Shown piece after piece: positions 50,580 to 60,844 of a stretch of DNA of 64,000 nt. This stretch comes from Maribacter algicola (GTDB taxonomy: Bacteria; Bacteroidota; Bacteroidia; Flavobacteriales; Flavobacteriaceae). Below the pieces are notes generated by a model. That model was not told the origin of the DNA and made no database searches. It was given only the letters and a program-made list of their open reading frames with translations. The stretch's first letter is position 1. The number at the start of each line of letters is the position of its first letter. The stretch is from contig NZ_QUSX01000001.1 in NCBI RefSeq assembly GCF_003933245.1, positions 868,001 to 932,000 of the forward strand. Reading direction: 5' to 3'. The translations under genes were made by a program, and so were the position numbers.

Positions 50580-53500
50580 ATGATACAAAAACTAAGCTGT
50601 CTCATCGCACTACTTTTTATTTTACCAACAACCTTAGAAGCCCAACGTAGAAAAAATAGAAATCAATCGGACTATATAAAAGTTCAAGACTCCATGTTCA
50701 CTAGCCTAAAGTGGCGTAACATTGGCCCTTCAAGAGGTGGTAGAAGTGTAGCCTCCACTGGGGTCGTTGGTGAACCCATGACCTATTATATGGGAACAGT
50801 AGGCGGTGGCATCTACAAAACAACCGATGACGGACTTACTTGGAAAAATATTTCGGACGGCTTCCTAAAAACAGGTACCGTAGGTGCCATTGCCGTTGCG
50901 GAAAGCAACCCAAACATCGTATTTGCAGGTATGGGCGAACATGCGGCCCGGGGGGTGATGACCTCCATGGGCGATGGGGTCTACAAATCTACCGATGCCG
51001 GAAAAACATGGACCCATGTGGGCTTGGATGAAACCCGACATATTTCGGATGTGATCATTCACCCTACCAATCCAGACATTGTTTTTGTTGCTGCCCAAGG
51101 AGCCCAATACGGACCCAGTGCACAACGAGGCATCTATAAATCGGTGGATGGTGGTTTCACCTGGGAAAACGTTCTTTTTGTAGATAATAATACAGGAGCC
51201 TCCTCCCTATCCATGGATATGAAAAATCCCTTGATTCTGTATGCCGCCATGTGGGAACATAGACGTTATCCCTGGGTAATGGAATCGGGCGGGAAGAATT
51301 CGGGCATCTATAAGTCTACTGATGGCGGCTCGACATGGAAACAATTGAAAGAAGGACTTCCTAAAGAGATGGGGAAAATTGGCATCTCCGTTTCAAGGGC
51401 CAATCCGGAGAAAGTATTTGCCGTCATTGAGGCCGAAGGCGAAAAAGGCGGTGTGTACCGCTCCGATGATGCCGGTAAAAAATGGACGCAGGTGAACAAG
51501 GATCGTATCAACATTGCACGGGCTTGGTACTATATGGAAATTTTTGCAGATCCACAAAATGAAAACATAGTGTATGTCCTCAATGCCCCAGTGACCAAAT
51601 CCATCGATGGCGGAAAGACCTTTACCCCCGTTCCTACCCCGCATGGGGACAACCATCACTTATGGATCCATCCCCATAACAACCAAATAATGATCAATTC
51701 CAATGATGGCGGTGCCAACATTTCAAACAACGGCGGTAAAAGTTGGAGTACCCAGGAGAACCAGACTACAGCACAATTCTATAGGGTAATCACTGATAAT
51801 TTAGTCCCCTACAATGTGTACGGAGGGCAACAGGACAATTCTACCGTGGCCATCGCCTCCAGGACCAACGATTCCGGTATCGACTGGAAGGATTGGTATC
51901 CCGTGGCGGGAGGTGAGAGTGCCTTTTTGGCCTTTGATCCAAACGACCCAAAAATAATCTACGGAGGTACATACCAAGGTAATATCGACAAGTGGGACGC
52001 TGCGACCAAGGAATCCAAACCCATCAAACAATATCCGGAACTGGGTCTGAGCATTGCGCCAAAGGATGCGAAATATCGGTATAACTGGAATGCGCCCATC
52101 ATTACGTCTCCCCATAACCGACAGACCATTTACCATGCAGGGAACGTGGTCTTTAAATCGACCGATGAGGGTATCAGCTGGACCGCCATCAGTCCGGACC
52201 TGACCAAAAACGAAACGGACAAGCATGGCCCTGGCGGAACGCCTTTTACCAATGAGGCCGCCGGTGGCGAAAATTACAACACCCTGACCTATTTGGTGGA
52301 ATCCCCACATGAGGAAGGTGTACTATGGGCAGGCAGTGATGACGGACTTTTGCACATGACCAAAGACGGTGGTCAAAACTGGCAGAATGTAACCCCATCA
52401 GGAATTCCCGATGGCATTGTGAACAGCATTGAGGTTTCTCCCCATGACCCGGCCACCGCCTATGTGGTAGTAATGCGCTATAAGTCGATGGACCTCAATT
52501 CCTATATTTTCAAGACCACCGACTACGGCGCAACATGGGCCAAAATCGTGAACGGCATCACGGGAGAGCATACCTTTACCAGGGTCGTTCGCGAGGACAA
52601 AAAAGTAAAAGGCCTGCTTTATGCTGGTACCGAAACCGGACTTTTTATTTCACTCAACGACGGACAGAATTGGCAGCCTCTACAATTGAACTTGCCCATA
52701 GTGCCCATCAACGACCTCATTATCCATGACAATGACCTGGTAGCCGCCACGGCTGGAAGGGCCTTTTGGATTCTGGACGACCTATCGGCCTTACAAAACA
52801 TACAGACCGTAAAGCAGGCCGTAACCGTTTTCCAACCCAAGGATACGTATTTATTTTTCGGTGGCTATAGTGAAAATCCAGGCCCAGGGGAAGGTTCCAA
52901 CCCAAAAAGCGGCGTGACTTTCGATTACTATCTGGAAGAAAAACTGGATTCCACCGAACTGAAATTGGAGGTGTTGTACGACGGTAAGGTCATCCGCACC
53001 CTAACAAACCAAAAACCAAAAGATTTTAAATCTTGGCCGGGAGGACCCTCCAAACCGGAAGTACTTCCTTCCAAAAAAGGCTATAACCGATTCACATGGA
53101 ATTTTAGAAGAGACCCTATTGTGGCCGTGGACAAGGTATTCGTTTTGGGAGGCGACCAAGGCGCGACCGTGGCCCCGGGAACCTACACGCTGCGTCTTTC
53201 CATGCCCGGAACCACTTCCGAAACGGAAGTCAAAATCTTGGCAAACCCAAACGTAAAGGCAACTCCGGCCGACTATGCAGAGCAACAGGAAATGTTGAAC
53301 ACCATTGATGAAACGGTCGTGGACATACACGAAGCCGTCAATGCAATGCGGTCTGCCAAGGCACAACTGGAAAATTATAAAAAGTTGTTGAAGGATACCG
53401 ATAGTGCATCGGAGTTACTAAAACAAGGAGATTCCATTATGAAGAGGATTACCCAGTGGGAAGAAAAATTGATACAACCCAAGCAAAAAACGTTTCAGGA

Positions 53501-53729
53501 TGTCATCAACTTTAAGAACCAGCTCAATGCGCAGCTTTTGACCCTAAAAGGCTATATAGACGTGGCCGAACCCAAGGTTACCCAAGGGGCCAAGGAACGC
53601 TACAATGATCTATTACAACTTTGGAAGGGATTAAAACAAGAGCAACAAACCATCATTCAAAAAGAAATGGCGGAGTACAATCAAACGTACCGTTCTTTGG
53701 AGCTTCCAGCTATTATTATGGAAGAATAA
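50580..53729 (+). CDS. Large secreted Asp-box (sortilin/VPS10-like) beta-propeller protein
   Basis: A 1049-residue protein with a signal peptide ([20 protein letters not shown]). At least ten Asp-box motifs (SxDxGxTW type) occur through about residue 700, for example [64 protein letters not shown] and [11 protein letters not shown]. This marks a double beta-propeller like the sortilin N-terminal domain and bacterial exo-glycosidase-like proteins. The last ~170 residues are helical. It is often annotated as a glycosyl hydrolase, but no catalytic residues can be named, so function stays open. It probably acts in the periplasm or at the surface. Confidence 0.9.
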   Translation: MIQKLSCLIALLFILPTTLEAQRRKNRNQSDYIKVQDSMFTSLKWRNIGPSRGGRSVASTGVVGEPMTYYMGTVGGGIYKTTDDGLTWKNISDGFLKTGTVGAIAVAESNPNIVFAGMGEHAARGVMTSMGDGVYKSTDAGKTWTHVGLDETRHISDVIIHPTNPDIVFVAAQGAQYGPSAQRGIYKSVDGGFTWENVLFVDNNTGASSLSMDMKNPLILYAAMWEHRRYPWVMESGGKNSGIYKSTDGGSTWKQLKEGLPKEMGKIGISVSRANPEKVFAVIEAEGEKGGVYRSDDAGKKWTQVNKDRINIARAWYYMEIFADPQNENIVYVLNAPVTKSIDGGKTFTPVPTPHGDNHHLWIHPHNNQIMINSNDGGANISNNGGKSWSTQENQTTAQFYRVITDNLVPYNVYGGQQDNSTVAIASRTNDSGIDWKDWYPVAGGESAFLAFDPNDPKIIYGGTYQGNIDKWDAATKESKPIKQYPELGLSIAPKDAKYRYNWNAPIITSPHNRQTIYHAGNVVFKSTDEGISWTAISPDLTKNETDKHGPGGTPFTNEAAGGENYNTLTYLVESPHEEGVLWAGSDDGLLHMTKDGGQNWQNVTPSGIPDGIVNSIEVSPHDPATAYVVVMRYKSMDLNSYIFKTTDYGATWAKIVNGITGEHTFTRVVREDKKVKGLLYAGTETGLFISLNDGQNWQPLQLNLPIVPINDLIIHDNDLVAATAGRAFWILDDLSALQNIQTVKQAVTVFQPKDTYLFFGGYSENPGPGEGSNPKSGVTFDYYLEEKLDSTELKLEVLYDGKVIRTLTNQKPKDFKSWPGGPSKPEVLPSKKGYNRFTWNFRRDPIVAVDKVFVLGGDQGATVAPGTYTLRLSMPGTTSETEVKILANPNVKATPADYAEQQEMLNTIDETVVDIHEAVNAMRSAKAQLENYKKLLKDTDSASELLKQGDSIMKRITQWEEKLIQPKQKTFQDVINFKNQLNAQLLTLKGYIDVAEPKVTQGAKERYNDLLQLWKGLKQEQQTIIQKEMAEYNQTYRSLELPAIIMEE

Positions 53730-53741
53730 GGATAGAAATAT

Positions 53742-54314
53742 ATGGCCGATTTTATCTGCGACCAAACCTTCAAAGCGCAGGATTTCACCAAAACCCGTTT
53801 AAAGAAGGCGGAATATGAAAACTGTCGATTTGAGGGATGCGATTTTTCCAATGGTTTTTTAGACAACCAACACTTTATGGAGTGTACCTTTTTGGAATGC
53901 AACTTGAGCAACACCAACGTGGTCAATGCCATTTTTAAGGAAGTCCGCTTTGAGCATTGCAAGATGATGGGATTAAAGTTTGAGGACTGTAACGCTCTTT
54001 TTATGGACTTCCGTTTTGTGGACTGTACCTTGAATTATAGCTCCTTTTATGGCCTAACGCTGAAAGGGCTTCGTGTGGAGGACACTAAGCTCATTGGGGT
54101 GGATTTTACGGATTGTAACTTAACACAGGCCCAATTCGTACGTAGCAACCTTGAAAACGCCGTATTTCAAAACACCAACCTCTCCCAAGCAGATGTAAGC
54201 ACTTCAACCAATATGATTATAGACCCGGAAATAAACGATTTGTCTAACTGTACGTTTTCTTTGGCAAACCTGCCCGGATTATTGACCAAACACAAAATAA
54301 AGGTAGTTTCCTAA
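53742..54314 (+). CDS. Pentapeptide-repeat protein (McbG/Qnr-like)
   Basis: A 190-residue right-handed quadrilateral beta helix: repeats of A(D/N)LxX type run through most of the chain, e.g. CRFEGCDFSNGF, CTFLECNLSNTN, VDFTDCNLTQAQF and NLENAVFQNTNLSQADV. Size and pattern resemble McbG/Qnr proteins, some of which mimic DNA and protect gyrase. Whether this one does so is unknown. It shares a single base with the next gene, a YaeR-like VOC protein. Confidence 0.92.
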   Translation: MADFICDQTFKAQDFTKTRLKKAEYENCRFEGCDFSNGFLDNQHFMECTFLECNLSNTNVVNAIFKEVRFEHCKMMGLKFEDCNALFMDFRFVDCTLNYSSFYGLTLKGLRVEDTKLIGVDFTDCNLTQAQFVRSNLENAVFQNTNLSQADVSTSTNMIIDPEINDLSNCTFSLANLPGLLTKHKIKVVS

Positions 54315-54697
54315 TGCTTTCCAAAGTCCATCATATTGCCATTATTTGTTCCGATTATGAAAAATCCAAGGAATTTTATACCCAATTTCTGGGATTGACC
54401 ATTATAAATGAAACCTACCGAACCGAGCGGGATTCCTATAAACTGGATTTGGCCTTAAACGGGGATTATATCCTAGAACTTTTCTCCTTCCCCCAACCTC
54501 CAAAGCGTACTTCCAGACCGGAAGCTTGTGGATTGCGACATTTGGCCTTTCAAGTTGGGAGTATCGAAGAAATGGTCATCTATTGCAACCAAAACAATAT
54601 TGCGGTAGAACCTATCCGAGTGGATGAAATCACCGGAAAAAAATTCACCTTCATCTCCGATCCTGACGATTTGCCCATTGAATTTTACGAGCAATAA
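54314..54697 (+). CDS. VOC family protein, YaeR/SMU1112c-like
   Basis: A 127-residue single-domain glyoxalase-fold protein: KVHHIAIICSDYEKSKEFY, the middle LRHLAFQVGSIEEM and final DPDDLPIEFYEQ carry His, His and Glu metal positions as in the YaeR group. Substrate unknown. It starts inside the preceding stop (TAATG). A perfect 6-base inverted repeat TTATCC/GGATAA (54700-54721) follows its stop without a long T-tract. Confidence 0.92.
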   Translation: MLSKVHHIAIICSDYEKSKEFYTQFLGLTIINETYRTERDSYKLDLALNGDYILELFSFPQPPKRTSRPEACGLRHLAFQVGSIEEMVIYCNQNNIAVEPIRVDEITGKKFTFISDPDDLPIEFYEQ

Positions 54698-54699
54698 TT

Positions 54700-54721
54700 T
54701 TATCCATTTGTAAACGGATAA
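54700..54721. repeat. Short perfect inverted repeat
   Basis: TTATCC, 10 bases, GGATAA, placed 3 bases after the VOC stop and 29 bases before the next ATG. It may be a weak terminator or an operator for the DUF6265-like gene; no T-run decides. Confidence 0.35.
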
Positions 54722-54749
54722 TTGTTACCTTGTTGCAAACTAATCATAT

Positions 54750-55241
54750 ATGAAACTATTCTTGATTATTTGCTTGTTTCTTGTCCATTCCATAGGTGCA
54801 CAGAACACCCTTTCTTGGGAAGAAGGAATGGAGTCGCCGGAAGCCACGCTCAAACATGTGGAATGGATGACCGGTCACTGGAAAGGGGAAGCTTTTGGCG
54901 GCATTACGGAGGAAATCTGGAGTCCGCCGTTGGGAGGAACCATGATGTTCTCCTTTAAATTGGTAGCGGAAGGCGCCGTAAGTTTTTATGAATTGGGGCA
55001 CATCCGGGAATTGGACGGAACCTTGTTATTTCAACTGAAACATTTTGACGGTGACCTCTTCGGGTGGGAAGAAAAAGAAGAAACGGTAGACTTTAGGTTG
55101 GTGAAGCTTGAGGGAGACAGGGTCTATTTTGACGATTTCACTCTTGAAAGGATTTCGGACCAGGAAGTGAATCTATACGTTGTCATAGAGAATGAAGACG
55201 GCTCCCAAGAAGAGGTGCAGTTCAACTACAAAAGGCAATAG
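54750..55241 (+). CDS. Secreted DUF6265-like protein
   Basis: A 163-residue protein with a signal peptide (MKLFLIICLFLVHSIGAQ). The mature part, HVEWMTGHWKGEAFGGITEEIWSPPLGGTMM, is the typical start of a small lipocalin-like DUF6265 barrel that may bind a hydrophobic ligand, followed by alternating strands. No enzymatic motif is visible. The next gene starts immediately after the stop. Confidence 0.87.
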   Translation: MKLFLIICLFLVHSIGAQNTLSWEEGMESPEATLKHVEWMTGHWKGEAFGGITEEIWSPPLGGTMMFSFKLVAEGAVSFYELGHIRELDGTLLFQLKHFDGDLFGWEEKEETVDFRLVKLEGDRVYFDDFTLERISDQEVNLYVVIENEDGSQEEVQFNYKRQ

Positions 55242-55595
55242 ATGGCAAAAAGAAAGTGTCTGGAATGTGGGGCTGAAGTCATGGGCAGGGCGGACAAAAA
55301 ATTCTGCAACGACTATTGCCGAAACGCATACAATAACAAATTCAATAAGGACAGTAAAAACCTCGTACGGAACATCAACAATCGCCTACGAAAAAATTAC
55401 CGGGTGTTGGACAGTTTCAAACTTACGGACGGTAAAACAAAGACCACAAAAACCCGACTCATGGACAAGGGTTTTGATTTTGAGTACATCACCAATCTTT
55501 ATACCACCAAAAAAGGAACCACCTACTTTTTTGTCTATGACTTGGGCTATCTGCCCTTGGACAATGATTTTTACATGATCGTAAAGCGGGAATAA
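55242..55595 (+). CDS. Zinc-ribbon small protein of unknown function
   Basis: A 117-residue protein with an N-terminal zinc ribbon: CLECGAEVMGRADKKFCNDYC gives four cysteines in the C-x2-C...C-x3-C pattern. The rest is basic and helical with a final beta part (YFFVYDLGYLPLDNDFYM). It is probably a cytoplasmic nucleic-acid or protein binder. It directly follows the secreted gene, but shared function is doubtful. Confidence 0.88.
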   Translation: MAKRKCLECGAEVMGRADKKFCNDYCRNAYNNKFNKDSKNLVRNINNRLRKNYRVLDSFKLTDGKTKTTKTRLMDKGFDFEYITNLYTTKKGTTYFFVYDLGYLPLDNDFYMIVKRE

Positions 55596-55633
55596 TAGTC
55601 ACGAAAACCGCAAAAACAAAAAAATCCGAATCT

Positions 55634-56437
55634 ATGAAAACACTAGTATCCGCAACATGGCTACATCAGCATATAGAAAAACCCAACCTGGTCATTCTAG
55701 ATGCCAGTTCGGCGACCAATGGACAGACCATTCCAAAGGCTAGGTTCCTGGACCTGGATCATGCTTTTGTGGATACCTCCAGCCCATTTCCCAATACCGT
55801 TCCCAATCCAGAACAATTTGAGCTTGCATGTCAAAACCTGGGCATCGACAAGGATTCTGAAATTGTCGTGTTCGACAATAAGGGTATTTATACCAGTCCA
55901 CGGGTTTGGTGGTTGTTCCAGCTTATGGGACATAGCAGCATTAGCGTTTTGGACGGTGGCCTGCCCGCCTGGATAGAAAATGGTTTTGAAACGGTTACGG
56001 AACATTTCAAGCCGACAAAAAAGGGAAATTTTAAGTCGGACTATCAAAAAGATATGGTGATTACCTTTGAGCAGATCAAGGCAAATATCGGGCAACAAAA
56101 ATTTGTTGTTGTGGATGCGCGGTCGGCAGGAAGGTTCAATGGAACGGCGCCAGAACCCAGAAAACATTTAAAGAGTGGCAGTATACCAAATTCGGTAAAT
56201 CTCCCTTTTGAGAATGTACTTGAAAATGGCAAATTCAAGTCTGCGGAAGATATCAAAAACCTGTTCCAAAGCATCTTCAAAGAACCCCAAGAGATGGTCT
56301 TTAGTTGTGGATCCGGCATTACTGCCAGTATCATTTTATTGGCCAGTGTTATCGGATATGAAAAAAGTCTAAAACTATATGACGGTTCCTGGACGGAATG
56401 GGCGGAATTGAACCAACTAACAACTGACAATAAATAG
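55634..56437 (+). CDS. 3-mercaptopyruvate sulfurtransferase-type rhodanese
   Basis: A 267-residue tandem rhodanese. Domain 1 (about 1-120) has LVILDASSATNG; domain 2 (about 150-265) carries the catalytic cysteine in VFSCGSGITASI. The CGSG(V/I)TA loop is that of mercaptopyruvate sulfurtransferases, whereas thiosulfate enzymes read CRKGVTA. It moves sulfane sulfur from mercaptopyruvate to cyanide, thiols or proteins in the cytoplasm. Start ATG 55634; 38 bases after the zinc-ribbon gene. Confidence 0.94.
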   Translation: MKTLVSATWLHQHIEKPNLVILDASSATNGQTIPKARFLDLDHAFVDTSSPFPNTVPNPEQFELACQNLGIDKDSEIVVFDNKGIYTSPRVWWLFQLMGHSSISVLDGGLPAWIENGFETVTEHFKPTKKGNFKSDYQKDMVITFEQIKANIGQQKFVVVDARSAGRFNGTAPEPRKHLKSGSIPNSVNLPFENVLENGKFKSAEDIKNLFQSIFKEPQEMVFSCGSGITASIILLASVIGYEKSLKLYDGSWTEWAELNQLTTDNK

Positions 56438-56558
56438 CACGTTTCAGGAAATAGCAAAACCCTTCAAAATTTCAATTTTCAAAAATTCCAAAACGATAGC
56501 ATTATATTTTGCAGGTTCGTTGGCTAGTCTACATGCTGAAAACATAGCATTGGAACCC

Positions 56559-56584
56559 AAAAAAAATGCCTCCTTTCGGAAGCA
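56559..56584 (-). terminator. Rho-independent terminator of the CBS gene
   Basis: On the minus strand TGCTTCC, a GAAA tetraloop and GGAGGCA form a 7-pair stem (one G-T pair), followed by eight T residues. It lies 29 bases beyond the CBS-protein stop codon. The remaining gap to the sulfurtransferase gene holds no other supported element. Confidence 0.8.
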
Positions 56585-56612
56585 CCTTTATTAACTAACT
56601 TGGGTTAAAAAT

Positions 56613-57077
56613 TTATTTCCAATTGTGGCCGCTCAGTTTTAGGGCCGCAATGACGATGTCCTTTCTACTGATCTGGCCCACCAAGATACCGTTTCGCATC
56701 ACGGGTAGTCTTCTTCTGTTATGCTGGGCAAAAATACCGGCAGCATCGAATATTGAAATATCATCGGGGATGGTTTCCACATTTTTTGTCATGAAGTTCT
56801 CAACGTTCTTTTCCAAAATAGGCTGATTAAAATAGCGGCTCTCGGAAATTTGCTTCATACAATCGGCCTCTGATATGATGCCCACCAAAAAACCGTTATC
56901 GTCCAACACAGGACCACCCGAAATATGATGCTTCGCGAATTTTTCCATGACCTCCAAAATCGACTGATCCGGCCTAAAGGTCACCAATTTGGTAGTCATG
57001 TAATCGGCCACCAATATAGGGGCCTCAAATTCCTTTTTAACGGTCTTCCTGATTCCTTGAAAGCTTTTGATTCCCAT
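56613..57077 (-). CDS. Two-CBS-domain protein
   Basis: A 154-residue protein made of two CBS domains (about 20-80 and 92-150), as shown by VADYMTTKLVTFRPDQSILE, HISGGPVLDDNGFLVGIISEAD, NFMTKNVETIPDDISIFD and RRLPVMRNGILVGQISRKDI. CBS pairs sense adenosine nucleotides and regulate other proteins; the partner here is not shown. Start ATG 57077; a good terminator follows the stop. Confidence 0.93.
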   Translation of the reverse strand: MGIKSFQGIRKTVKKEFEAPILVADYMTTKLVTFRPDQSILEVMEKFAKHHISGGPVLDDNGFLVGIISEADCMKQISESRYFNQPILEKNVENFMTKNVETIPDDISIFDAAGIFAQHNRRRLPVMRNGILVGQISRKDIVIAALKLSGHNWK

Positions 57078-57150
57078 GAGTATATATTTAGCGGTTGATT
57101 AATAAATATATTAAAAAAAAGTTAATATGGTAAAAAAAATAGATGAATGG

Positions 57151-57179
57151 TTGCATCTCTTTAATATTTAATAATTTTA
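57151..57179 (+). promoter_or_regulatory. Candidate promoter (TTG-N18-TAnnTTTG type) of the membrane M28 gene
   Basis: TTG at 57151-57153, 18 bases, then TAATTTTA at 57172-57179 (one mismatch to TAnnTTTG). The predicted transcription start is about 10 bases before the ATG at 57197. Together with the element at 4614-4642 this is the best promoter match in the window. Confidence 0.5.
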
Positions 57180-57196
57180 GACAGAACCGATAACCA

Positions 57197-59482
57197 ATGA
57201 AAAAGACATCCTCCGTACTTATTTTGCTCCTCTTGACGTTGGCCGTGTATTGGAGCATTGCTTCACTAATGCCCACATATTCCGCGGATATAGACCTTGA
57301 GAGGGATAGCTTTTCCACAGATAGGGCCTTGGCCCAAGTGGAAGCCATTTCCAGGGAACCCCACGGGGTTGGATTTCCCGCACATCAAAAAGTACGTTCC
57401 TATATCGTTTCCCAATTGGAAAAGATGGGCTTGCAGACCCAACTACAATCGGGGTATACCTCCGGGGACTGGGCAAACCTTAGTAAGGCTACCAATATTC
57501 TGGCCAGAATCAAAGGAACGGGCAAAGGCAAGGCCCTGTTATTGTTGAGCCATTATGATAGCAGTCCGCATTCCTCCTTAGGCGCCAGCGATGCCGCTAG
57601 TGGGGTTGCCACCATTTTGGAAGGGGTTAGGGCCTTTTTGGCAAAAAACGAACCCCCTAAAAACGATATTATCATCCTAATTTCCGATGCCGAGGAGTTG
57701 GGCCTTAACGGTGCCGATTTGTTCGTAAGGGAACATCCATGGGCCAAGGACGTTGGATTGGTCATCAATTTTGAGGCACGTGGCAGCGGTGGCCCCGGGA
57801 TTATGCTGTTGGAAACGAACCGTGGCAACTATAATTTGATCAAGGAGTTTACAAAGGCAAATCCGCAATATCCGGTAGCCAACTCACTTTCCTATAGTAT
57901 TTACAAGTTGTTACCCAACGATACGGACCTAACCGTGTTTCGGGAAAAAGCGGATATCGATGGATTTAATTTTGCCTTCATAGACGACCATTTTGACTAC
58001 CATACAGCCAAGGATACTTATGAGCGATTGGATAAGAATACCCTTGCCCACCAAGGCAGTTATCTAAGTGCCTTATTGGACCATTTTAGCAACTTGGATT
58101 TGAGAACGGTGCGCAGTTTGAAAGATTCCGTCTATTTCAATGTTCCCATTTTTAAAATGGTCTCCTATCCATTTGAATGGATTTGGCCTATGCTCTATTT
58201 AGGAATGGCCCTTTTTATTGGGTTGTTGGTATTGGGCATACAAAAAAAAGCCCTGAACGGAAAGGACATCCTTAAAGGTTTTGTCCCCATGCTATTGGCC
58301 CTGGTTATCAACGGAATCGTTGGGTACTTTTCATGGGGCGTACTAAAATCAATATATCCGGCCTACGCGGATATCCTGCACGGCTTTACGTATAACGGCC
58401 ATGCGTACATCCTTGTTTTTGTTTTTTTCTCCTTGAGCATCTGTTTCTACGCCTATCACAAATTTCAGTTGGTTAAAACCCCCAATCTGTTGATTGCGCC
58501 CCTGTTTCTATGGTTGGTGATTTGCGGTCTCCTTTGTTTCTATTTGAACGGTGCGGCATTTTTCATCATTCCCGTTTATGCCAGTTTAGCGGCCCTTTAT
58601 ATCCTTATCAATCAAAAGAGTCCTAACGGATTCTTATTGTTGTTCTTGGGCTTGCCGGCTATTTTTATTTTTGCACCCTTCATCCAACTTTTCCCTATTG
58701 CACTAGGACTCAAAATGATGGTCGCGAGCACGGTATTCACCACGTTGACCTTCTTTCTGTTGCTACCCTTGATCATACGGTTACGGAACAAAAGGGGCTT
58801 GGCATTTTTGAGTTTTTTGTTGTTCCTGGGCTTCTTTGTATCGGCGCATATGAATTCCGGTTTTAATGCCGATACTCCAAAACCCACCAGTTTATTGTAT
58901 GTATGGGATGTGGATAAAAATGAGAGTCGCTGGGCCACGTATGAAAAGGTGCTATCGGAATGGACACAACAGTATATAGGCGACACCAAGACCCGGCCGC
59001 AGAATCTGGCCGAAAATACGATCAGCAGCAAGTACGGATCAGGATTTAGTTATATAGCCGATGCCCCAACGAAGGAGGTCGCCCCGCCGATCATCGAGGT
59101 ACTATCGGATACCGTTATGGGCACCAATCGGTCTATAAAAATTCAAGTAATGCCCCAACGAAATGTAAACCGATTGGAAGTCTTTACCAACGACACCCCC
59201 ATTAATAAGGCCATTGTGAACGGTATTGCACTTTCCGATTTCTATCTGAAGGAACGAAGGAACGGAAAATTGGTGACCCACTACATCAGCGATAACGATA
59301 CGACAAAGCTAGCCCTTGAGTATCCGGTGGAAGCAACACTTGAACTTACCTTTTACGAGGCAAGCAATGACCTGTTGAACAATCCACAGTTTACGATCCC
59401 GAAACGGCCAGAAGACAACATCCCGATGCCCTTCGTGCTGAACGATGCCATATTAACCATCCAAAAAATGAAGTTTGAGTAA
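57197..59482 (+). CDS. Membrane-bound M28-family metallopeptidase
   Basis: A 761-residue protein with one N-terminal anchor, an M28 peptidase domain (about 40-300) and about eight C-terminal membrane segments with a final extracytoplasmic domain, the layout of Fxna/ER-metallopeptidase-like proteins. Zinc motifs are LLSHYDSSPHSSLGASDAAS, ILISDAEELGLNG and INFEARGSGGPG, with a late His in DDHFDYHTAKDTYERL. It probably cleaves peptides in the periplasm. It overlaps the downstream epimerase gene by 8 bases. Confidence 0.92.
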   Translation: MKKTSSVLILLLLTLAVYWSIASLMPTYSADIDLERDSFSTDRALAQVEAISREPHGVGFPAHQKVRSYIVSQLEKMGLQTQLQSGYTSGDWANLSKATNILARIKGTGKGKALLLLSHYDSSPHSSLGASDAASGVATILEGVRAFLAKNEPPKNDIIILISDAEELGLNGADLFVREHPWAKDVGLVINFEARGSGGPGIMLLETNRGNYNLIKEFTKANPQYPVANSLSYSIYKLLPNDTDLTVFREKADIDGFNFAFIDDHFDYHTAKDTYERLDKNTLAHQGSYLSALLDHFSNLDLRTVRSLKDSVYFNVPIFKMVSYPFEWIWPMLYLGMALFIGLLVLGIQKKALNGKDILKGFVPMLLALVINGIVGYFSWGVLKSIYPAYADILHGFTYNGHAYILVFVFFSLSICFYAYHKFQLVKTPNLLIAPLFLWLVICGLLCFYLNGAAFFIIPVYASLAALYILINQKSPNGFLLLFLGLPAIFIFAPFIQLFPIALGLKMMVASTVFTTLTFFLLLPLIIRLRNKRGLAFLSFLLFLGFFVSAHMNSGFNADTPKPTSLLYVWDVDKNESRWATYEKVLSEWTQQYIGDTKTRPQNLAENTISSKYGSGFSYIADAPTKEVAPPIIEVLSDTVMGTNRSIKIQVMPQRNVNRLEVFTNDTPINKAIVNGIALSDFYLKERRNGKLVTHYISDNDTTKLALEYPVEATLELTFYEASNDLLNNPQFTIPKRPEDNIPMPFVLNDAILTIQKMKFE

Positions 59483-60281
59483 GGTAATAGGAGTCATAGG
59501 CTGCGGTTGGTTGGGACTTCCCTTGGCCAAATCGCTCGTAAAAAAGGGTTATAAAGTAAAGGGTACCACTACCTCCAAGGAAAAATTGGAAACCCTTTCC
59601 ACAGAGGGTATTGCACCGTTCCTGGTAGAAGTTTCCGAACATGAAATACAGGGAGATATCTTGGAATTCCTAAATGGGACGGACACGCTAGTGGTTAACA
59701 TTCCTCCAAAACTTAGGGGCAAGGGACCTAAAGAGAACTATGTGCGTAAGATAGAACTGTTGGTAGCCAACATATCGACCTCGGCTGTTCGCGAGGTGCT
59801 TTTTGTGAGCAGTACATCGGTGTATGGTGACGGTCAAGGGGAAGTGGATGAGGAAACCATCCCTGTGCCTACATCGGAAGCCGGCAAACAGCTTTTGGCC
59901 ACCGAAGAACTACTAAAGGAACACACACTTTTTAAAACGACCATCCTCCGGTTTGCGGGACTTATCGGTCCGGACAGACATCCCATATATATGCTATCGG
60001 GCAGAACGAACCTTTCTGGAGGTAATGCCCCGGTCAACCTCATCCATCTGGAGGATTGCATCGGCATCATGACTTCCATAATACAGAATAATTTGTGGGG
60101 CGAAACAATTAACGGAGTCTATCCAGCCCACCCAACAAAGAAATCCTACTATACCCAAAAGGCCCATGAGAAGGGATTAAATCCACCCAATTATGATACA
60201 AGTGATACTGAAAATCCTAAAATAATCACTTCTTGTAATCCTTTTATTACTAAAATTTACGTTTTTTCTACTTCTATCTGA
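59475..60281 (+). CDS. NAD-dependent epimerase/dehydratase-like SDR (YeeZ-type)
   Basis: A 268-residue extended SDR: IGVIGCGWLGLPLAKSLVK is the dinucleotide site, and VSSTSVYGDGQGEVDEET holds the Ser-Tyr region. The YxxxK lysine is not clearly present, so some members may not be classic dehydrogenases. The role is unknown. The start is TTG 59475 within the end of the M28 gene. The C terminus ends NPFITKIYVFSTSI, lower in complexity but intact. Confidence 0.86.
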   Translation: MSKVIGVIGCGWLGLPLAKSLVKKGYKVKGTTTSKEKLETLSTEGIAPFLVEVSEHEIQGDILEFLNGTDTLVVNIPPKLRGKGPKENYVRKIELLVANISTSAVREVLFVSSTSVYGDGQGEVDEETIPVPTSEAGKQLLATEELLKEHTLFKTTILRFAGLIGPDRHPIYMLSGRTNLSGGNAPVNLIHLEDCIGIMTSIIQNNLWGETINGVYPAHPTKKSYYTQKAHEKGLNPPNYDTSDTENPKIITSCNPFITKIYVFSTSI

Positions 60282-60407
60282 TTCATTTTCACCACAATTT
60301 TTGAGACTTTCACAACAAATTCGTCGAATTTTTGTTAATAAAATGTTGATTTTTAAATCGTTATCGATGAAATAAATAACTTAGAGTAAACAATAAAACA
60401 ATATATC

Positions 60408-60782
60408 ATGAAAAATTCTAAGCTTAACGAAGGGATTATCATGGAGTTGGAACGCTTGATCGCACAAAGCTGCGGGGACGAGCGAAAATGCAGGAAGTTT
60501 ACACAGCTACATGTAGCATTGCTCAAAAAATACTACAATGCCGCCTATGTTTCCATAGACTATCACAGAAGACGCATAAAAATGGACGTTCTTATGGATG
60601 ATGCTTCCTATAGTCCGGGAAAGATAAATCTCAACCTACCTGTCTTGCACATCAATCTTTTGTTCGGGAACTTGAAGACCTTCCTGCGCGCTTGTATCGA
60701 TAGGGACCAAAAAAGTCTGGGATTCTATGCCCAGTTGTTGAACAACTTTAGGCAAAAGGAAAAGACCTATTCATTGGTGTAA
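60408..60782 (+). CDS. Hypothetical protein
   Basis: A 124-residue protein with no family I recognise. It is helical and rather basic, with CGDERKCRKFTQLHVALLKKYY early, a strand-like VSIDYHRRRIKMDVLMDD in the middle and a helical end. It is preceded by a 126-base AT-rich gap and followed by a 244-base gap, so it is probably a single-gene unit. No signal peptide or membrane segment. Confidence 0.75.
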   Translation: MKNSKLNEGIIMELERLIAQSCGDERKCRKFTQLHVALLKKYYNAAYVSIDYHRRRIKMDVLMDDASYSPGKINLNLPVLHINLLFGNLKTFLRACIDRDQKSLGFYAQLLNNFRQKEKTYSLV

Positions 60783-60844
60783 GATACCCGTAGACAAAAT
60801 AACCAGGAGCTATTAAAGAGTCGAATCCCGTGTCATCCTGAGGC

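Noticed and set aside
51801-52310. 169-codon minus-strand open frame
   Set aside because: Shadow of the Asp-box gene, with low-complexity Gly/Arg-rich translation and no family match.
53742-54314. Calling the pentapeptide protein a quinolone-resistance gene
   Set aside because: Pentapeptide folds are common and nothing specific to gyrase protection can be seen.
60200-60281. Possible frameshift at the epimerase C terminus
   Set aside because: The tail is low in complexity but plausible, and no better continuation is found in the other frames.
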